Shown here one piece after another: positions 7,629-15,486 of a stretch of 64,000 bases of DNA. Location: positions 1-64,000 of the forward strand of contig NZ_SDOY01000132.1 of NCBI RefSeq assembly GCF_004117935.1, given 5' to 3'. Each line of letters begins with the position of its first letter. Within the stretch, counting starts at the first letter, position 1. The position numbers and the translations under genes are program-made. Source of the stretch: Streptomyces roseicoloratus. GTDB lineage: Bacteria > Actinomycetota > Actinomycetes > Streptomycetales > Streptomycetaceae. A model generated the notes under the pieces. The model was given only the letters and a program-made list of their open reading frames with translations, had not been told where the DNA came from and searched no databases.

Positions 7629-7977
7629 GGTGTTCCCCTCCGTGTCCGGCGACGGGGGCAGAGTACGCCGTATGGGTGGGGCGTTCACAGTGCTCAGCGG
7701 GTCCGTCACCGTACGTAGTCGGGTTCATGCGGCGGTCTCGCCTCCCTCACGCTCGGTCCTGACCGGCACCCATCTGATTGCACTCGCGAAGCTGAATTGC
7801 CGAAGGGCAGTATATTGGCGACAGTTGGGATGGCGCCAGCATGTGCAGTCGCAGGGACGTTGGCTGTGTCGGGCGGCTGCGCGGTCGCAGTCGAAGGTCG
7901 GTCCACGGGTGCGCGGCTCCCGTCGGATTCGGATGCGGATGCGGATGCGGCGGTCCTCACGTCCGTCACCACGTCCG
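7629..7977. other. Intergenic region upstream of flp (350 bp)
   Basis: No convincing gene. The central part (~7765-7830) is AT-richer than its surroundings and holds the candidate flp promoter. The right part (~7925-7980) contains GCGGAT and ACGTCCGTC short tandem repeats just after the tadC stop codon. This gap splits the pilus genes into a machinery operon and a pilin operon. Confidence 0.6.
7809..7814 (-). promoter_or_regulatory. Candidate -10 box of the flp operon
   Basis: TATACT read on the minus strand, about 180 nt upstream of the flp start, in the only AT-rich part of the gap. No good -35 lies 17 nt away (TGGCGC region). Assigned from sequence resemblance only. Confidence 0.3.
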
Positions 7978-8865
7978 TCACTCGCCCGTGATCGAGCCGA
8001 GGTCCGTGCCCGTGCCCAGGAAGAGGCCGGCGCCCAGCAGGATCATCGTGGCCGGGACCATCAGCGTGGTGATGACCATCGTGGCCTTCGGGACGGCCTT
8101 CGCGGCCTTGCGGCGGGCGTTCTGGGCGTCGGTGCGGCGCATGTCGTTGGCGATCTGGATCAGGGTGTCGACGATCGGGGCGCCCAGCTCCTCGCCCTGC
8201 TGGAGGGCCGTGACGAACTGGGCGACCTGCTCGGAGTCGTTGCGGCGGCGGAGTTCGTCGAAGGCCTCGCGGCGGCTGACGCCCATGTCCATCTGGCGCA
8301 GGGTGATGCGGAGTTCGTCGGCCCACGGGCCCTCGTACTTGTCGGCGACGCGTTCCAGGGCCTGGCGGAAGCCGAGACCGGCCGAGACGACGACGGCGAG
8401 GACGTCGAGGAAGTCGGGCAGGGTGCGTTCGATCTGGTCCTTGCGGATGCGGACCGCGGACCAGATGCCGACTTCCGTCCAGAACGCGCCGAAGGCGAAC
8501 AGGAGCAGCGCGACCAGGATCGAGCCCCTGCTCAGCATGAGCAGGCCGCCCAGGCCGCCCAGGAAGCCGTAGACGGCGCGCCGGGCGCCGTAGCGGTCGA
8601 TGGTGAGGCCGCCGGGGTTGCCGGCGAGGTCGATGCGGCGGCGTACGGAGTTGACGCGCTGGGGGCCCATCAGGCGGAGGACCGCGGGTGACCAGCGCAT
8701 GCCGAGGCGGTCGACGACGGAGTCGACGGCGCCGGTGCGGGTGGCGCCGACCTCCAGGGCGAGCTGGAGGTCGGTGGGGAGCTTGGCGTCGGCGCGGTAG
8801 AGGCGGATGCCGTAGGCGATGCCGGCGACGGAGAGGCCGGCGAGGAGGGCGAGGAGGAGGTCCAT
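7978..8865 (-). CDS. tadC: TadC-like type II/IV secretion inner-membrane protein
   Basis: A 295-residue polytopic protein with a T2SS-F (GspF-like) domain. It has an N-terminal helix (MDLLLALLAGLSVAGIAYG), two helices near residues 95-145, the cytoplasmic F domain (RTLPDFLDVLAVVVSAGLGFRQALERV to EELGAPIVDTLIQIANDMR) and a C-terminal helix pair around TMVITTLMVPATMILLGAGLFL. With TadB it should form the platform that the CpaF ATPase works on. ATG 8865 has GAGGG upstream. A GTG at 8883 overlapping the tadB stop as GTGA would add six residues and is a real alternative. Confidence 0.88.
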   Translation of the reverse strand: MDLLLALLAGLSVAGIAYGIRLYRADAKLPTDLQLALEVGATRTGAVDSVVDRLGMRWSPAVLRLMGPQRVNSVRRRIDLAGNPGGLTIDRYGARRAVYGFLGGLGGLLMLSRGSILVALLLFAFGAFWTEVGIWSAVRIRKDQIERTLPDFLDVLAVVVSAGLGFRQALERVADKYEGPWADELRITLRQMDMGVSRREAFDELRRRNDSEQVAQFVTALQQGEELGAPIVDTLIQIANDMRRTDAQNARRKAAKAVPKATMVITTLMVPATMILLGAGLFLGTGTDLGSITGE

Positions 8866-8879
8866 GGTCGTCGCCGCCC

Positions 8880-9824
8880 TCACACGTCGATCTTCGCGAG
8901 GCGGCGGATGACGACGAAGCCGACGGCGTACAGGGCGAGGGCCGCGACGACGGCGAACTGTCCGAGCCCGGAGCCCGTCATCCGGTCCAGCGCGCCCGGC
9001 TGCATGTTGTCGATCAGCAGCAGCGAGCCGACGCCGATGACCGGGACAGCGTACGCGGTCATGCTCACCTGTGACAGCTGGGTGCGGACCTCGCGCCGGG
9101 TCTCCTTGCGTTCCTCGAGGGTCTCGGTGAGGTTGCGCAGGCTGGAGACGACGGTGCCGCCGGCCCGGTTGGCGAGGACCAGGGTGGTGACGAGGACGAC
9201 GAGTTCGCGGGACGGGAGGCGTTCGGCGAGTTCGCCGAGGGCGTCGTCGACGGAGGTGCCGACGGCGAGTTGCTGGGCGACCTTCTCCAGCTCGTCCCCG
9301 GCCGGCGCCTCCAGTTCGTCGGCGGCGAGCGAGAGCGCCATGCGCAGGGCGAGTCCGGCCTGGGTGGCATTGGCGAGGATGCGGGAGAGTTCGGGAAGCT
9401 GGTTGATGAACTTCTCGATGCGTTTCTGCCGCTGCCAGTTGAGGAATCCCACGGCCACCCACACGCCGAGGAAGCCGGTGATCGGCCCGAAGAACGGCGA
9501 GAGGAAGGCCTGTCCTGCGGCCCACAGGACGGCGACGGTGATCGTCATGTAGACGACGAACTCGCCGGGTGTGACGTCGAGTCCGGTGGCGGAGATGCGG
9601 AGTTCCAGCCTGCGGCCGAGGCGGGTGCGCCGGACCCGGCGGTCGACGCCGCGGAACGGCCGCCGGCGCCGGCCGGTGCCTTCGTCCGTCTCGCCGGCGG
9701 TCTGCGAGAGGCGGGCGATCAGCGCGGACCGCTGGGCGGCGCCGCTCGCGTACAGCTGGATGCCGGCCACCGCGAGGACGCAGCCGACGAGCGCGGCTCC
9801 CACGGTGAGCAGTGTCGGGTTCAC
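8880..9824 (-). CDS. tadB: TadB-like type II/IV secretion inner-membrane protein
   Basis: A 314-residue protein with an N-terminal helix, a basic cytoplasmic stretch (RRRRPFRGVDRRVRRTRLGRR), paired central helices (~95-130) and a T2SS-F domain with INQLPELSRILANATQAGLALRMAL and RAGGTVVSSLRNLTETLEERK. It ends with two C-terminal helices. It follows cpaF by 16 nt and couples into tadC through a possible GTGA overlap. Role by family: inner-membrane platform for Flp pilus polymerisation. Confidence 0.9.
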   Translation of the reverse strand: MNPTLLTVGAALVGCVLAVAGIQLYASGAAQRSALIARLSQTAGETDEGTGRRRRPFRGVDRRVRRTRLGRRLELRISATGLDVTPGEFVVYMTITVAVLWAAGQAFLSPFFGPITGFLGVWVAVGFLNWQRQKRIEKFINQLPELSRILANATQAGLALRMALSLAADELEAPAGDELEKVAQQLAVGTSVDDALGELAERLPSRELVVLVTTLVLANRAGGTVVSSLRNLTETLEERKETRREVRTQLSQVSMTAYAVPVIGVGSLLLIDNMQPGALDRMTGSGLGQFAVVAALALYAVGFVVIRRLAKIDV

Positions 9825-9840
9825 GGTCGCTCTTCTCCCC

Positions 9841-11184
9841 CTACTTCGCTTCCCGAGTGGCGAGTTGGGCGTCGCTCGCGGCCACGCCGAAGGCCTGTGG
9901 GATGGGCTGGCCCGCCATGTGGAGCCGTTCGGCGACGCGGCGCGGCAGCGGGTGGTACGTGAACGTGCCGTGCACGCGTCCGTCGGCGGAGACGGGGCGC
10001 GCGTCGAAGCGGCAGACGGTGGCGAGGAGGTAGCTGTCGCGGCCGTGGGAGGCGAGGATCGCGATCTCGGTGACGCGGCGGGTGCCGTCGGGGTGGCGGG
10101 TGAGCTGGACGAGGACGTCGACGGCGCTGTTGATCTGGTCGCGCAGCGCCTCGAAGGGGACCTTGACCTCCGACATGGAGGCGAGGGTCTGGAGGCGCAT
10201 GAGGGCGTCCTCGGCCGAGTTGGCGTGGACGGTGGCGAGCGAGCCGTCGTGGCCGGTGGACATGGCCTGGAGCATGTCGAGGGTCTCGCCGCCGCGGACC
10301 TCGCCGACGACGATGCGGTCGGGGCGCATGCGCAGCGAGTTGCGGACGAGGTCGCGGATGGTGACCTGGCCGCGGCCCTCGATGTTCGGCGGGCGCGCTT
10401 CGAGGCGGATGACGTGGGACTGCTGGAGCTGGAGTTCGGCGGAGTCCTCGATGGTGATGACCCGCTCGCCGTCCGGGATGAGCCCGGACAGGGCGTTGAG
10501 CAGGGTGGTCTTCCCGGTGCCGGTGGCGCCGGACACGATGATGTTGAACTTGGCCTGGACGAGCCCGGAGAGCAGGAGCAGCATCTGCTCGTCGAGGGCG
10601 CCGAGGCCGGTCATCTCGTGCAGGGTGTACGCGCGGGGGAAGCGGCGGATGGTGAGCGTGGCGCCGGTGAGCGAGAGCGGCGGGATGATGACGTTGACGC
10701 GCTCGCCGGACGGCAGCCGGGCGTCGACCATCGGGTTCGACTCGTCCACGCGGCGGTTGACGGTGGACACGATGCGTTCGATGGTCTGCATGAGCTGCTC
10801 GTGGGAGGCGAACCGCAGGGGCAGCAGTTCGACCCGGCCGGCCCGTTCGACGTAGATCTGGTCGGGGCCGTTGACCATGATCTCGGTGATGGAGGCGTCT
10901 TCGAGGAGGGGTTCGAGGACGCCGAGTCCGAGGGCTTCGTCGACGACGCGGCGGATCAGCTGGGCGCGTTCGGCGGTGGAGAGGACGGGGCCCTCGCGGC
11001 TGATGATGTGGCCGAGGACGCGTTCGAGGCGGGCCCGGCGCTCGGCGGCGGCGAGCGCGGACATCTCGGTGAGGTCGATCTCCTCCAGGAGTTTGGCGCG
11101 GAACGCGGCGACGAGGTGGCCGTCCTCCCGGCCGCCGCCCGCCCGGTTCTCCTCGGGGCTGTGGATGCGGGCCCGCAGGCTCAT
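9841..11184 (-). CDS. cpaF: CpaF/TadA-type pilus secretion ATPase
   Basis: A 447-residue GspE-superfamily ATPase. Visible motifs are an N-terminal three-helix region, GPDQIYVERAGRVELLPLRF, Walker A GATGTGKTT (~219-227), Asp box VITIEDSAELQL (~242-253), Walker B RIVVGEVRGGE (~290-300) and His box TGHDGSLATVHANS (~310-323). It drives Flp pilus assembly from the cytoplasm. It starts at ATG 11184, overlapping the stop of the upstream TadE-like gene by four bases (ATGA), so translational coupling is likely. The length is normal for the family. Confidence 0.93.
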   Translation of the reverse strand: MSLRARIHSPEENRAGGGREDGHLVAAFRAKLLEEIDLTEMSALAAAERRARLERVLGHIISREGPVLSTAERAQLIRRVVDEALGLGVLEPLLEDASITEIMVNGPDQIYVERAGRVELLPLRFASHEQLMQTIERIVSTVNRRVDESNPMVDARLPSGERVNVIIPPLSLTGATLTIRRFPRAYTLHEMTGLGALDEQMLLLLSGLVQAKFNIIVSGATGTGKTTLLNALSGLIPDGERVITIEDSAELQLQQSHVIRLEARPPNIEGRGQVTIRDLVRNSLRMRPDRIVVGEVRGGETLDMLQAMSTGHDGSLATVHANSAEDALMRLQTLASMSEVKVPFEALRDQINSAVDVLVQLTRHPDGTRRVTEIAILASHGRDSYLLATVCRFDARPVSADGRVHGTFTYHPLPRRVAERLHMAGQPIPQAFGVAASDAQLATREAK

Positions 11185-11738
11185 GGCTGGTCCTCCTCGG
11201 GCACGGGCATGGTGGCGGTCCTGGTCACGGTCGGCCCTTCCATGAAGGGGATGAGGGAGGGCACCTCGACGGTCACTGTCCAGGTTCCGGTCCCGGGGGA
11301 GGTGATCGTGCTGTGGTCGGACACCCAGCCGCTCATCGCCGCCCTGCCGGCCGTGCCCGGGCGCGGTACGGAGTCCTCGTCGTCCACGCCGGCCGCCCGT
11401 GCTGCGGCCCGCGCGGCGGTTCCGGCCTGCTGGGCCGCGTACGCGACGAGGCCGAGCTGGATGCCGGCGAGGCCGACGATCAGCAGGATGGGCAGGAATC
11501 CCAGGTACTCGATGGCCACCTGCCCGCGGTCCCGCCCGCGGCGGCGCCGGCCGTGCTCCTGGCCCGGCCCGCACCGGTGCCGGCCGTGCTCCTGGCCCGG
11601 CCCGCACCGGTGCCGGCTGTGCTCCTGGCCCGGCCCGCACCGGCCCCGCCCGCACGGCCGCCCGCCGTGCTCCTGGCCCCGGTCGCTTCGCCGCGCGCGC
11701 TTCCGAGGAAGGCTCACGCACCGGTGGACGCGTCTCAT
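11181..11738 (-). CDS. TadE-like pseudopilin with repeat-expanded leader
   Basis: A 185-residue protein. The pilin signature is DRG followed by QVAIEYLGFLPILLIVGLAG (Glu+5, Tyr+6), with AAQQAGTAARAAARAAG after the helix and a soluble domain containing TSPGTGTWTVTVEVPS. The leader before the cleavage site is ~70 residues, far longer than usual, because a 33-nt minisatellite encodes three copies of an 11-residue Cys/Gly/Pro/Gln/Glu/His unit. ATG 11738 overlaps the upstream TadE stop (ATGA). A start inside the leader cannot be excluded, but the coupling favours 11738. It is predicted to be a minor pilin processed by the prepilin peptidase. Confidence 0.85.
   Translation of the reverse strand: MRRVHRCVSLPRKRARRSDRGQEHGGRPCGRGRCGPGQEHSRHRCGPGQEHGRHRCGPGQEHGRRRRGRDRGQVAIEYLGFLPILLIVGLAGIQLGLVAYAAQQAGTAARAAARAAGVDDEDSVPRPGTAGRAAMSGWVSDHSTITSPGTGTWTVTVEVPSLIPFMEGPTVTRTATMPVPEEDQP
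11548..11646. repeat. 33-nt minisatellite inside the TadE-like leader
   Basis: Three consecutive 33-nt copies at 11548-11580, 11581-11613 and 11614-11646, nearly identical, with degenerate copies on the right. Read on the minus strand they give Gly-Pro-Gly-Gln-Glu-His units. The array lies wholly in the part expected to be removed on maturation. Confidence 0.85.
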
Positions 11739-12139
11739 CGTCTCTCCCCCTCCCGTACGGCCCCGGCCTCGCCCGTCACGTCGAACGGGAAGCTCGCGGC
11801 CCCCGGGAACAGCACCGGCACGTGCAGGGTCACCTTCGCCCGCACCATCCCGTCCGCGCCCGGGTCGCACTGCGCGTCCGCGCTCGCCGCCCATGCCCCC
11901 TCCAGGTGCCGCAGGGCCGCGGCGTGGCAGTCGTCCCCGACCGCTCCGGCCCGCGCCGCCTGGTCCGCCGCGTTGCCGGCCAGCGTGAAGGTGTAGCCGA
12001 TCAGGACGCACTGCCACAGCAGCACCAGGGTGAGCAGGATCAGCGGCAGCATGCCGACGAACTCGACGGCCACCTGCCCGCGGTCGCCCGCCCGTGCGCC
12101 CGGTCCTGGCCTGCGCGCGTCCCCCCACGGCGCCCGCAC
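11735..12139 (-). CDS. TadE-like pseudopilin
   Basis: A 134-residue minor pilin. A basic leader ends in RAGDRG, followed by QVAVEFVGMLPLILLTLVLLWQ (Glu+5, Phe+6). The periplasmic-type domain has cysteines in DDCHAAA and AQCDPGA, probably a disulfide. GTG 12139 was chosen because GGAGGG lies 8 nt upstream and because it begins 3 nt after the cpaE stop. No ATG exists in the usable region. The very long open frame upstream is the antisense shadow of cpaE and cpaB. It overlaps the next TadE-like gene by ATGA. Confidence 0.87.
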   Translation of the reverse strand: MRAPWGDARRPGPGARAGDRGQVAVEFVGMLPLILLTLVLLWQCVLIGYTFTLAGNAADQAARAGAVGDDCHAAALRHLEGAWAASADAQCDPGADGMVRAKVTLHVPVLFPGAASFPFDVTGEAGAVREGERR

Positions 12140-12141
12140 CG

Positions 12142-13413
12142 CTATCGCCCTCCGCCGCGTCGCCGCAGCCCCAGCGCGCCCCGGTCCTTCGCGCCACGGT
12201 CCTTCGCGCCCGCCGGTACGAGGGCGCCGCCTCCGCCGGCCGCCGGCTTCACGATGCCGAGCTCCCCGGCCAGCGACCACAGCGCCTGCTTGACGCTGGA
12301 CCGTGTGTCCAGGTCGTGCAGCCGGCCCGCGTCGACGACCGCGGCGAGTTCCTTGTACGCGGCTGGCACGGCGACGCCCGCCATGCGCGTGCCGGTGATC
12401 TTCTGGACGAGCGGCGGCTGGATCTCGGTGGACCGCTGGTGGCGGTTGACCAGGACGGTGCTCTCCTCGGGCTTGCGGATCTGGAGCCGGTCCCACATCC
12501 GTACGACGCGCTTGGCGGCCCGTACCGCGACCACGTCCGGGGTGGTGACGAGCAGGGCGGTGTCGGCGGTCTCCACGGCCGCCGCGCCGGCGGCGTCGAG
12601 GTGGGTGCCGCAGTCGACGACGACGACCTCGTGGCGGCTGCGCAGGGCGCTGATGATCTGGCGGGCTGCGCGGTCGGTGACGTCCTCGCCGCGCTCGCCC
12701 TCGCCGGGGGCGAGGAGCAGCGACAGGCCCGTCTCGTGGACGTAGACGGCGTCCTGGAGGACGCGGGGCGTGATGTCGCTGATGGTGGCGAGGTCGGCGA
12801 GGGAGCGCCGGAACTGCACGTCGAGGTACGAGGCGATGTCGCCGCCCTGGAGGTCCAGGTCGACGAGGGCGACGGTGTGTCCGGACGCGCGGGCGGCGAG
12901 GGCGAGGTGGACGGCGGTGACGGTGGTGCCGACGCCGCCCTTGGCGCCGCTGACGGTGACGACGGTGCCGCCGGGTCCGGTGGGGGTGTCGGCTGCGGCG
13001 CCGAGGTGGCGGCGGACGCCGGTGGACCACTGGGCGGCGGCCTGGACGCGGCTGGCGAGCTCCTCGTAGCCGAGCGGGAGGGTGACGAGGCCGCGGGCGC
13101 CGGAGTCCATGGCGGCGGAGAACAGGACGGGGCTGGCGTCGGCGGTGATGAGGACGACGCCGACGGCGGGGAAGCGGAGGGCGACCTCGCGGACGAGTTC
13201 GAGCGCGGGGACGGGGCCGATGCGTTCGTGGACGAGGACGACCTCGGGCAGCTCGTCGAGGGACTCGGCGGCGAGCCGGGCCAGGGTGTCGAGGAGCTGG
13301 GTGGAGTCGGCGGCGGGACCGGCGGGTTCGGCGTCGGGCAGCCGGCCGATGAGGGCGGCGACGGCGCGGGCCGCGTCGGGGTCGCCGACCGCCGGCAGGA
13401 TCCTCGTGGTCAT
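12142..13413 (-). CDS. cpaE: CpaE/TadZ-type pilus localisation ATPase
   Basis: A 423-residue protein. The N-terminal ~130 residues form a receiver-like atypical domain (LPEVVLVHERIG, VGVVLITADASP). A MinD/ParA-type ATPase domain follows, with deviant Walker A KGGVGTT (~158-164), VALVDLDLQGGDI and VVVDCGTHLDAAG. The C-terminus is Gly/Lys/Arg-rich, with a KDRGAKDRGA repeat. By family it positions the Tad secretion machine in the cell. It is 6 nt after cpaB and 2 nt before the TadE gene, within one operon. Confidence 0.92.
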   Translation of the reverse strand: MTTRILPAVGDPDAARAVAALIGRLPDAEPAGPAADSTQLLDTLARLAAESLDELPEVVLVHERIGPVPALELVREVALRFPAVGVVLITADASPVLFSAAMDSGARGLVTLPLGYEELASRVQAAAQWSTGVRRHLGAAADTPTGPGGTVVTVSGAKGGVGTTVTAVHLALAARASGHTVALVDLDLQGGDIASYLDVQFRRSLADLATISDITPRVLQDAVYVHETGLSLLLAPGEGERGEDVTDRAARQIISALRSRHEVVVVDCGTHLDAAGAAAVETADTALLVTTPDVVAVRAAKRVVRMWDRLQIRKPEESTVLVNRHQRSTEIQPPLVQKITGTRMAGVAVPAAYKELAAVVDAGRLHDLDTRSSVKQALWSLAGELGIVKPAAGGGGALVPAGAKDRGAKDRGALGLRRRGGGR

Positions 13414-13419
13414 GCGGCC

Positions 13420-14124
13420 TCACTTGTCCTTGTCGAGCGTGTAGGTGCGCTCGCGCGGGTCGGGCGGGGTGGTGGTGCCGGGGGCGACGAGGGCGAGGCG
13501 GACGTGCTCGGCGAAGGACTCGGCGTAGGCGACGCGTTGGGTGTCGGCGGTGGAGAGGGCGAAGGTGACGGGGACGGCGGAGACGGCTCGGCCGCCGCGG
13601 TCGTCGGTGTCCTCGACGGGCGTGAGCCTGCCGATGGCGAGGACCCGGGCGCCGGCGACGATGAGCCGCGACTCGGCGGGGCGGCCGCCGCGTTCGCCGG
13701 CGAAGGTGGCGTAGATGTTGACGGCCGCGCCGGGTGTGATCTTGCCGGCGACGCCGGTCGCGGCGTCTATCATGATGGCGATCTCCTGCTGGCCGGGGGT
13801 GAGCGCGGGCCGGTCGACGATCATGTCGCTCTGCAGCAGGGAGCCGGCCTTGAGGGTGGTGACGGCGATCTTGCCGCGGGTGCGGGCGAGGTCGGTGACG
13901 GCGGTCGCGGGAAGCCAGCGCTCGGGCATGCTGATCTTCTCGAAGTCGCCGGGGCCGAGCGGCTCGTAGGGCGCGATGTCGTCCTTGATCCGGTACGCGG
14001 TCACTTCGGGTCCGACCTTGGAGTTCACGTCGCTGATCACCGAGAGGACGCCGGCGAAGACGCCGAGCGCGCACAGGACGGACAGCAGCAGCAGGATCAC
14101 GCCGCGGCGCTGGCGGGAGTTCAT
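13420..14124 (-). CDS. cpaB: CpaB/RcpC-type pilus assembly protein (SAF domain)
   Basis: A 234-residue protein with one N-terminal membrane helix (VILLLLSVLCALGVFAGVLSVI). A SAF domain follows (DDIAPYEPLGPGDFEKISMP ... TTLKAGSLLQSDMI), then an RcpC-type beta domain with QEIAIMIDAATGVAGKITPGAAVNIYATF. Family members are needed for Flp pilus secretion, often at the wall or outer layer. It is the second gene of the operon after the zinc-ribbon protein, separated by 93 bp that contain no gene. Confidence 0.9.
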   Translation of the reverse strand: MNSRQRRGVILLLLSVLCALGVFAGVLSVISDVNSKVGPEVTAYRIKDDIAPYEPLGPGDFEKISMPERWLPATAVTDLARTRGKIAVTTLKAGSLLQSDMIVDRPALTPGQQEIAIMIDAATGVAGKITPGAAVNIYATFAGERGGRPAESRLIVAGARVLAIGRLTPVEDTDDRGGRAVSAVPVTFALSTADTQRVAYAESFAEHVRLALVAPGTTTPPDPRERTYTLDKDK

Positions 14125-14217
14125 GGGCCGTACTACCTCGATCGTGGACGGGTGGGGCGGCGGACGGGGAGGGCGAAGGGGGGCTGGACCCGGGCGGGCG
14201 CGCGGCGGCGGGGCGGG

Positions 14218-15123
14218 CTATCCGGGTGCCGAGGCGGCGGCCGGTTCGGCGGGCGCGGCGCCGGGCAGCGGCGCGCCGCAGAAGCCGCAGCGGTCGCCGA
14301 TGAGTTCCATGCGGCACCAGTGGCAGGTCTCGCGCCGTACGGAGGCGACGAGTTGGTACAGGACGGGCAGGTCGGGCAGGTAGGCGGCGAACTCGACGAG
14401 CTTGCCCGTGCCCCACCAGCCGGGTGAGGAGTCGGGCAGGCCGGCTTCCTGGACGGCGCGGACCCGCCAGCGGGGGGCGAGGGCGGTCGTCGGCCACTCG
14501 GTCTGGAGCTGGCCGCGGGCGAGGACGAGGTCGGTGGCGAACTCGGGTCCGGTCAGTTCGTCGCCGTCGCCCGATCCGAGGCGTACGAGCTGGGGTTCGG
14601 GGCCGGCGAGCACGGCGAACTGGGCGCCGGGGAGCCAGCCCTTGACGTGGGAGGTGAGTCCGACGGGTACGTGGTCGAGCCGGGCCACGGAGCCGAGGAC
14701 GGCGCCGGCGTACACGTAGTGGGCGAGGAGCCGGGCGGCGGAGGCGAGGACGCCGGGGCTGAAGTCGCAGACGGACAGCTGGCGGAGCTGGCGGACGAGG
14801 ACGGCGGCGCCGAGCGGTGGCAGGGCTGTCCTGACGATCGCGATCCGGTCGGATTCGAGCAGGGACCGTACGGAGTGGAGCCGTCGGGCGGTCGCCGGCG
14901 GGACGTGGCCGGGGCAGACGACGACGAGGTGGCCGTACCGGTCGAGCAGCAGCTGGACGTCGGCGAGGGAGGCGTCGAGCGGCCGGAGCCCGGGGTCGGG
15001 CAGGACGGCGGCGGGAGGGGTCTGCGGGTCGGTCGGGGGCAGCACCAGGTCGGCACTGGTGACCGCAATCGCTGTCGGCACGTCGGGCTCCCCCGATCCC
15101 TCACTGACCACTCGTCTGATCAC
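14218..15123 (-). CDS. Uncharacterised zinc-ribbon protein heading the Tad operon
   Basis: A 301-residue soluble protein with GTG at 15123. The C-terminus has a four-cysteine zinc-ribbon pattern CHWCRMELIGDRCGFC (Cx2C-x7-Cx2C). The body shows alternating strands and helices (LVVVCPGHVPPATARRL; AIVRTALPPLGAAVLVRQL) but no family I can name. Its place at the head of the pilus operon, immediately before cpaB, suggests a cytoplasmic accessory or regulatory factor. It is divergent from the chitinase across a 363-bp gap. The start is uncertain, as another in-frame GTG lies four codons on. Confidence 0.65.
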   Translation of the reverse strand: MIRRVVSEGSGEPDVPTAIAVTSADLVLPPTDPQTPPAAVLPDPGLRPLDASLADVQLLLDRYGHLVVVCPGHVPPATARRLHSVRSLLESDRIAIVRTALPPLGAAVLVRQLRQLSVCDFSPGVLASAARLLAHYVYAGAVLGSVARLDHVPVGLTSHVKGWLPGAQFAVLAGPEPQLVRLGSGDGDELTGPEFATDLVLARGQLQTEWPTTALAPRWRVRAVQEAGLPDSSPGWWGTGKLVEFAAYLPDLPVLYQLVASVRRETCHWCRMELIGDRCGFCGAPLPGAAPAEPAAASAPG

Positions 15124-15283
15124 ACGCGTTGATCACGTGCTGCGTTCGCAGCGTTACCCGCCGCCCTGCACTTTATCCACGTCGGCCGGGGTGGTGAACA
15201 GACAATCCTTCAAGCTCCGTCATATTCCCGGTCGCGGCACCGGGGTCTGAACTGCGCTTCCTTCCCGAGGTCTTGACAAGTGA

Positions 15284-15299
15284 ATTGGTCTGGACCAAC
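15284..15299 (+). promoter_or_regulatory. DasR-responsive element (dre) at the chitinase promoter
   Basis: The core TTGGTCTGGACCAA matches the Streptomyces dre / chitinase-promoter consensus TGGTCTAGACCA with one central difference. TTGACA at 15273-15278 lies just upstream, so the operator would cover the -10 region. By known biology, DasR (GntR family, released by glucosamine-6-phosphate) represses chitinase genes through such sites. The match is seen; the control is inferred. Confidence 0.75.
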
Positions 15300-15330
15300 T
15301 TGTCTGGCGACGGTGACCACCGCCCAGCAC

Positions 15331-15475
15331 CTCCCCTCCCTCCCCTCTCCCCTTCTCCCGTTCCCCCCTCCCCTCTCCCCTTCTCCCGTTCCCCCCCTCC
15401 CCTTCCCCCCTCGTCCCTCATCCCTCCCCCCTCTTCCGCTCCCGCCCCTCTCCCCTCCCCATCCCCCACCCCTCC
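15331..15475. repeat. ~145-nt polypyrimidine tract in the chitinase leader
   Basis: The coding strand is almost entirely C and T, in CCCCTCTCCCCTTCTCC-like blocks with partial internal duplication (the block near 15345-15365 recurs near 15370-15390). It ends a few bases before GGAGG. Homopurine/homopyrimidine DNA of this length can form triplexes. In RNA it would be an unstructured pyrimidine leader. Confidence 0.85.
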
Positions 15476-15486
15476 GGAGGCAGCAA

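Larger units (their letters stand above)
15124..15486. other. Divergent intergenic region: Tad operon / chitinase
   Basis: 363 bp without a gene. The left end has two TGATCA palindromes (15118-15123, overlapping the start codon, and 15130-15135). The middle (15273-15300) holds a TTGACA-like box followed by a DasR-type operator. The right ~145 bp is an almost pure C/T tract leading to the GGAGG ribosome site of the chitinase. Confidence 0.7.

Noticed and set aside
7629..7977. Small genes or an RNA in the flp upstream gap
   Set aside because: The open frames are short and lack ribosome sites, and I saw no convincing RNA fold beyond simple repeats.
11735..14497. 920-residue minus-strand open frame spanning cpaE and cpaB
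   Set aside because: Only its last 134 codons have pilin features and a ribosome site. The rest is Arg/Pro-rich text in the wrong frame of cpaE and cpaB.
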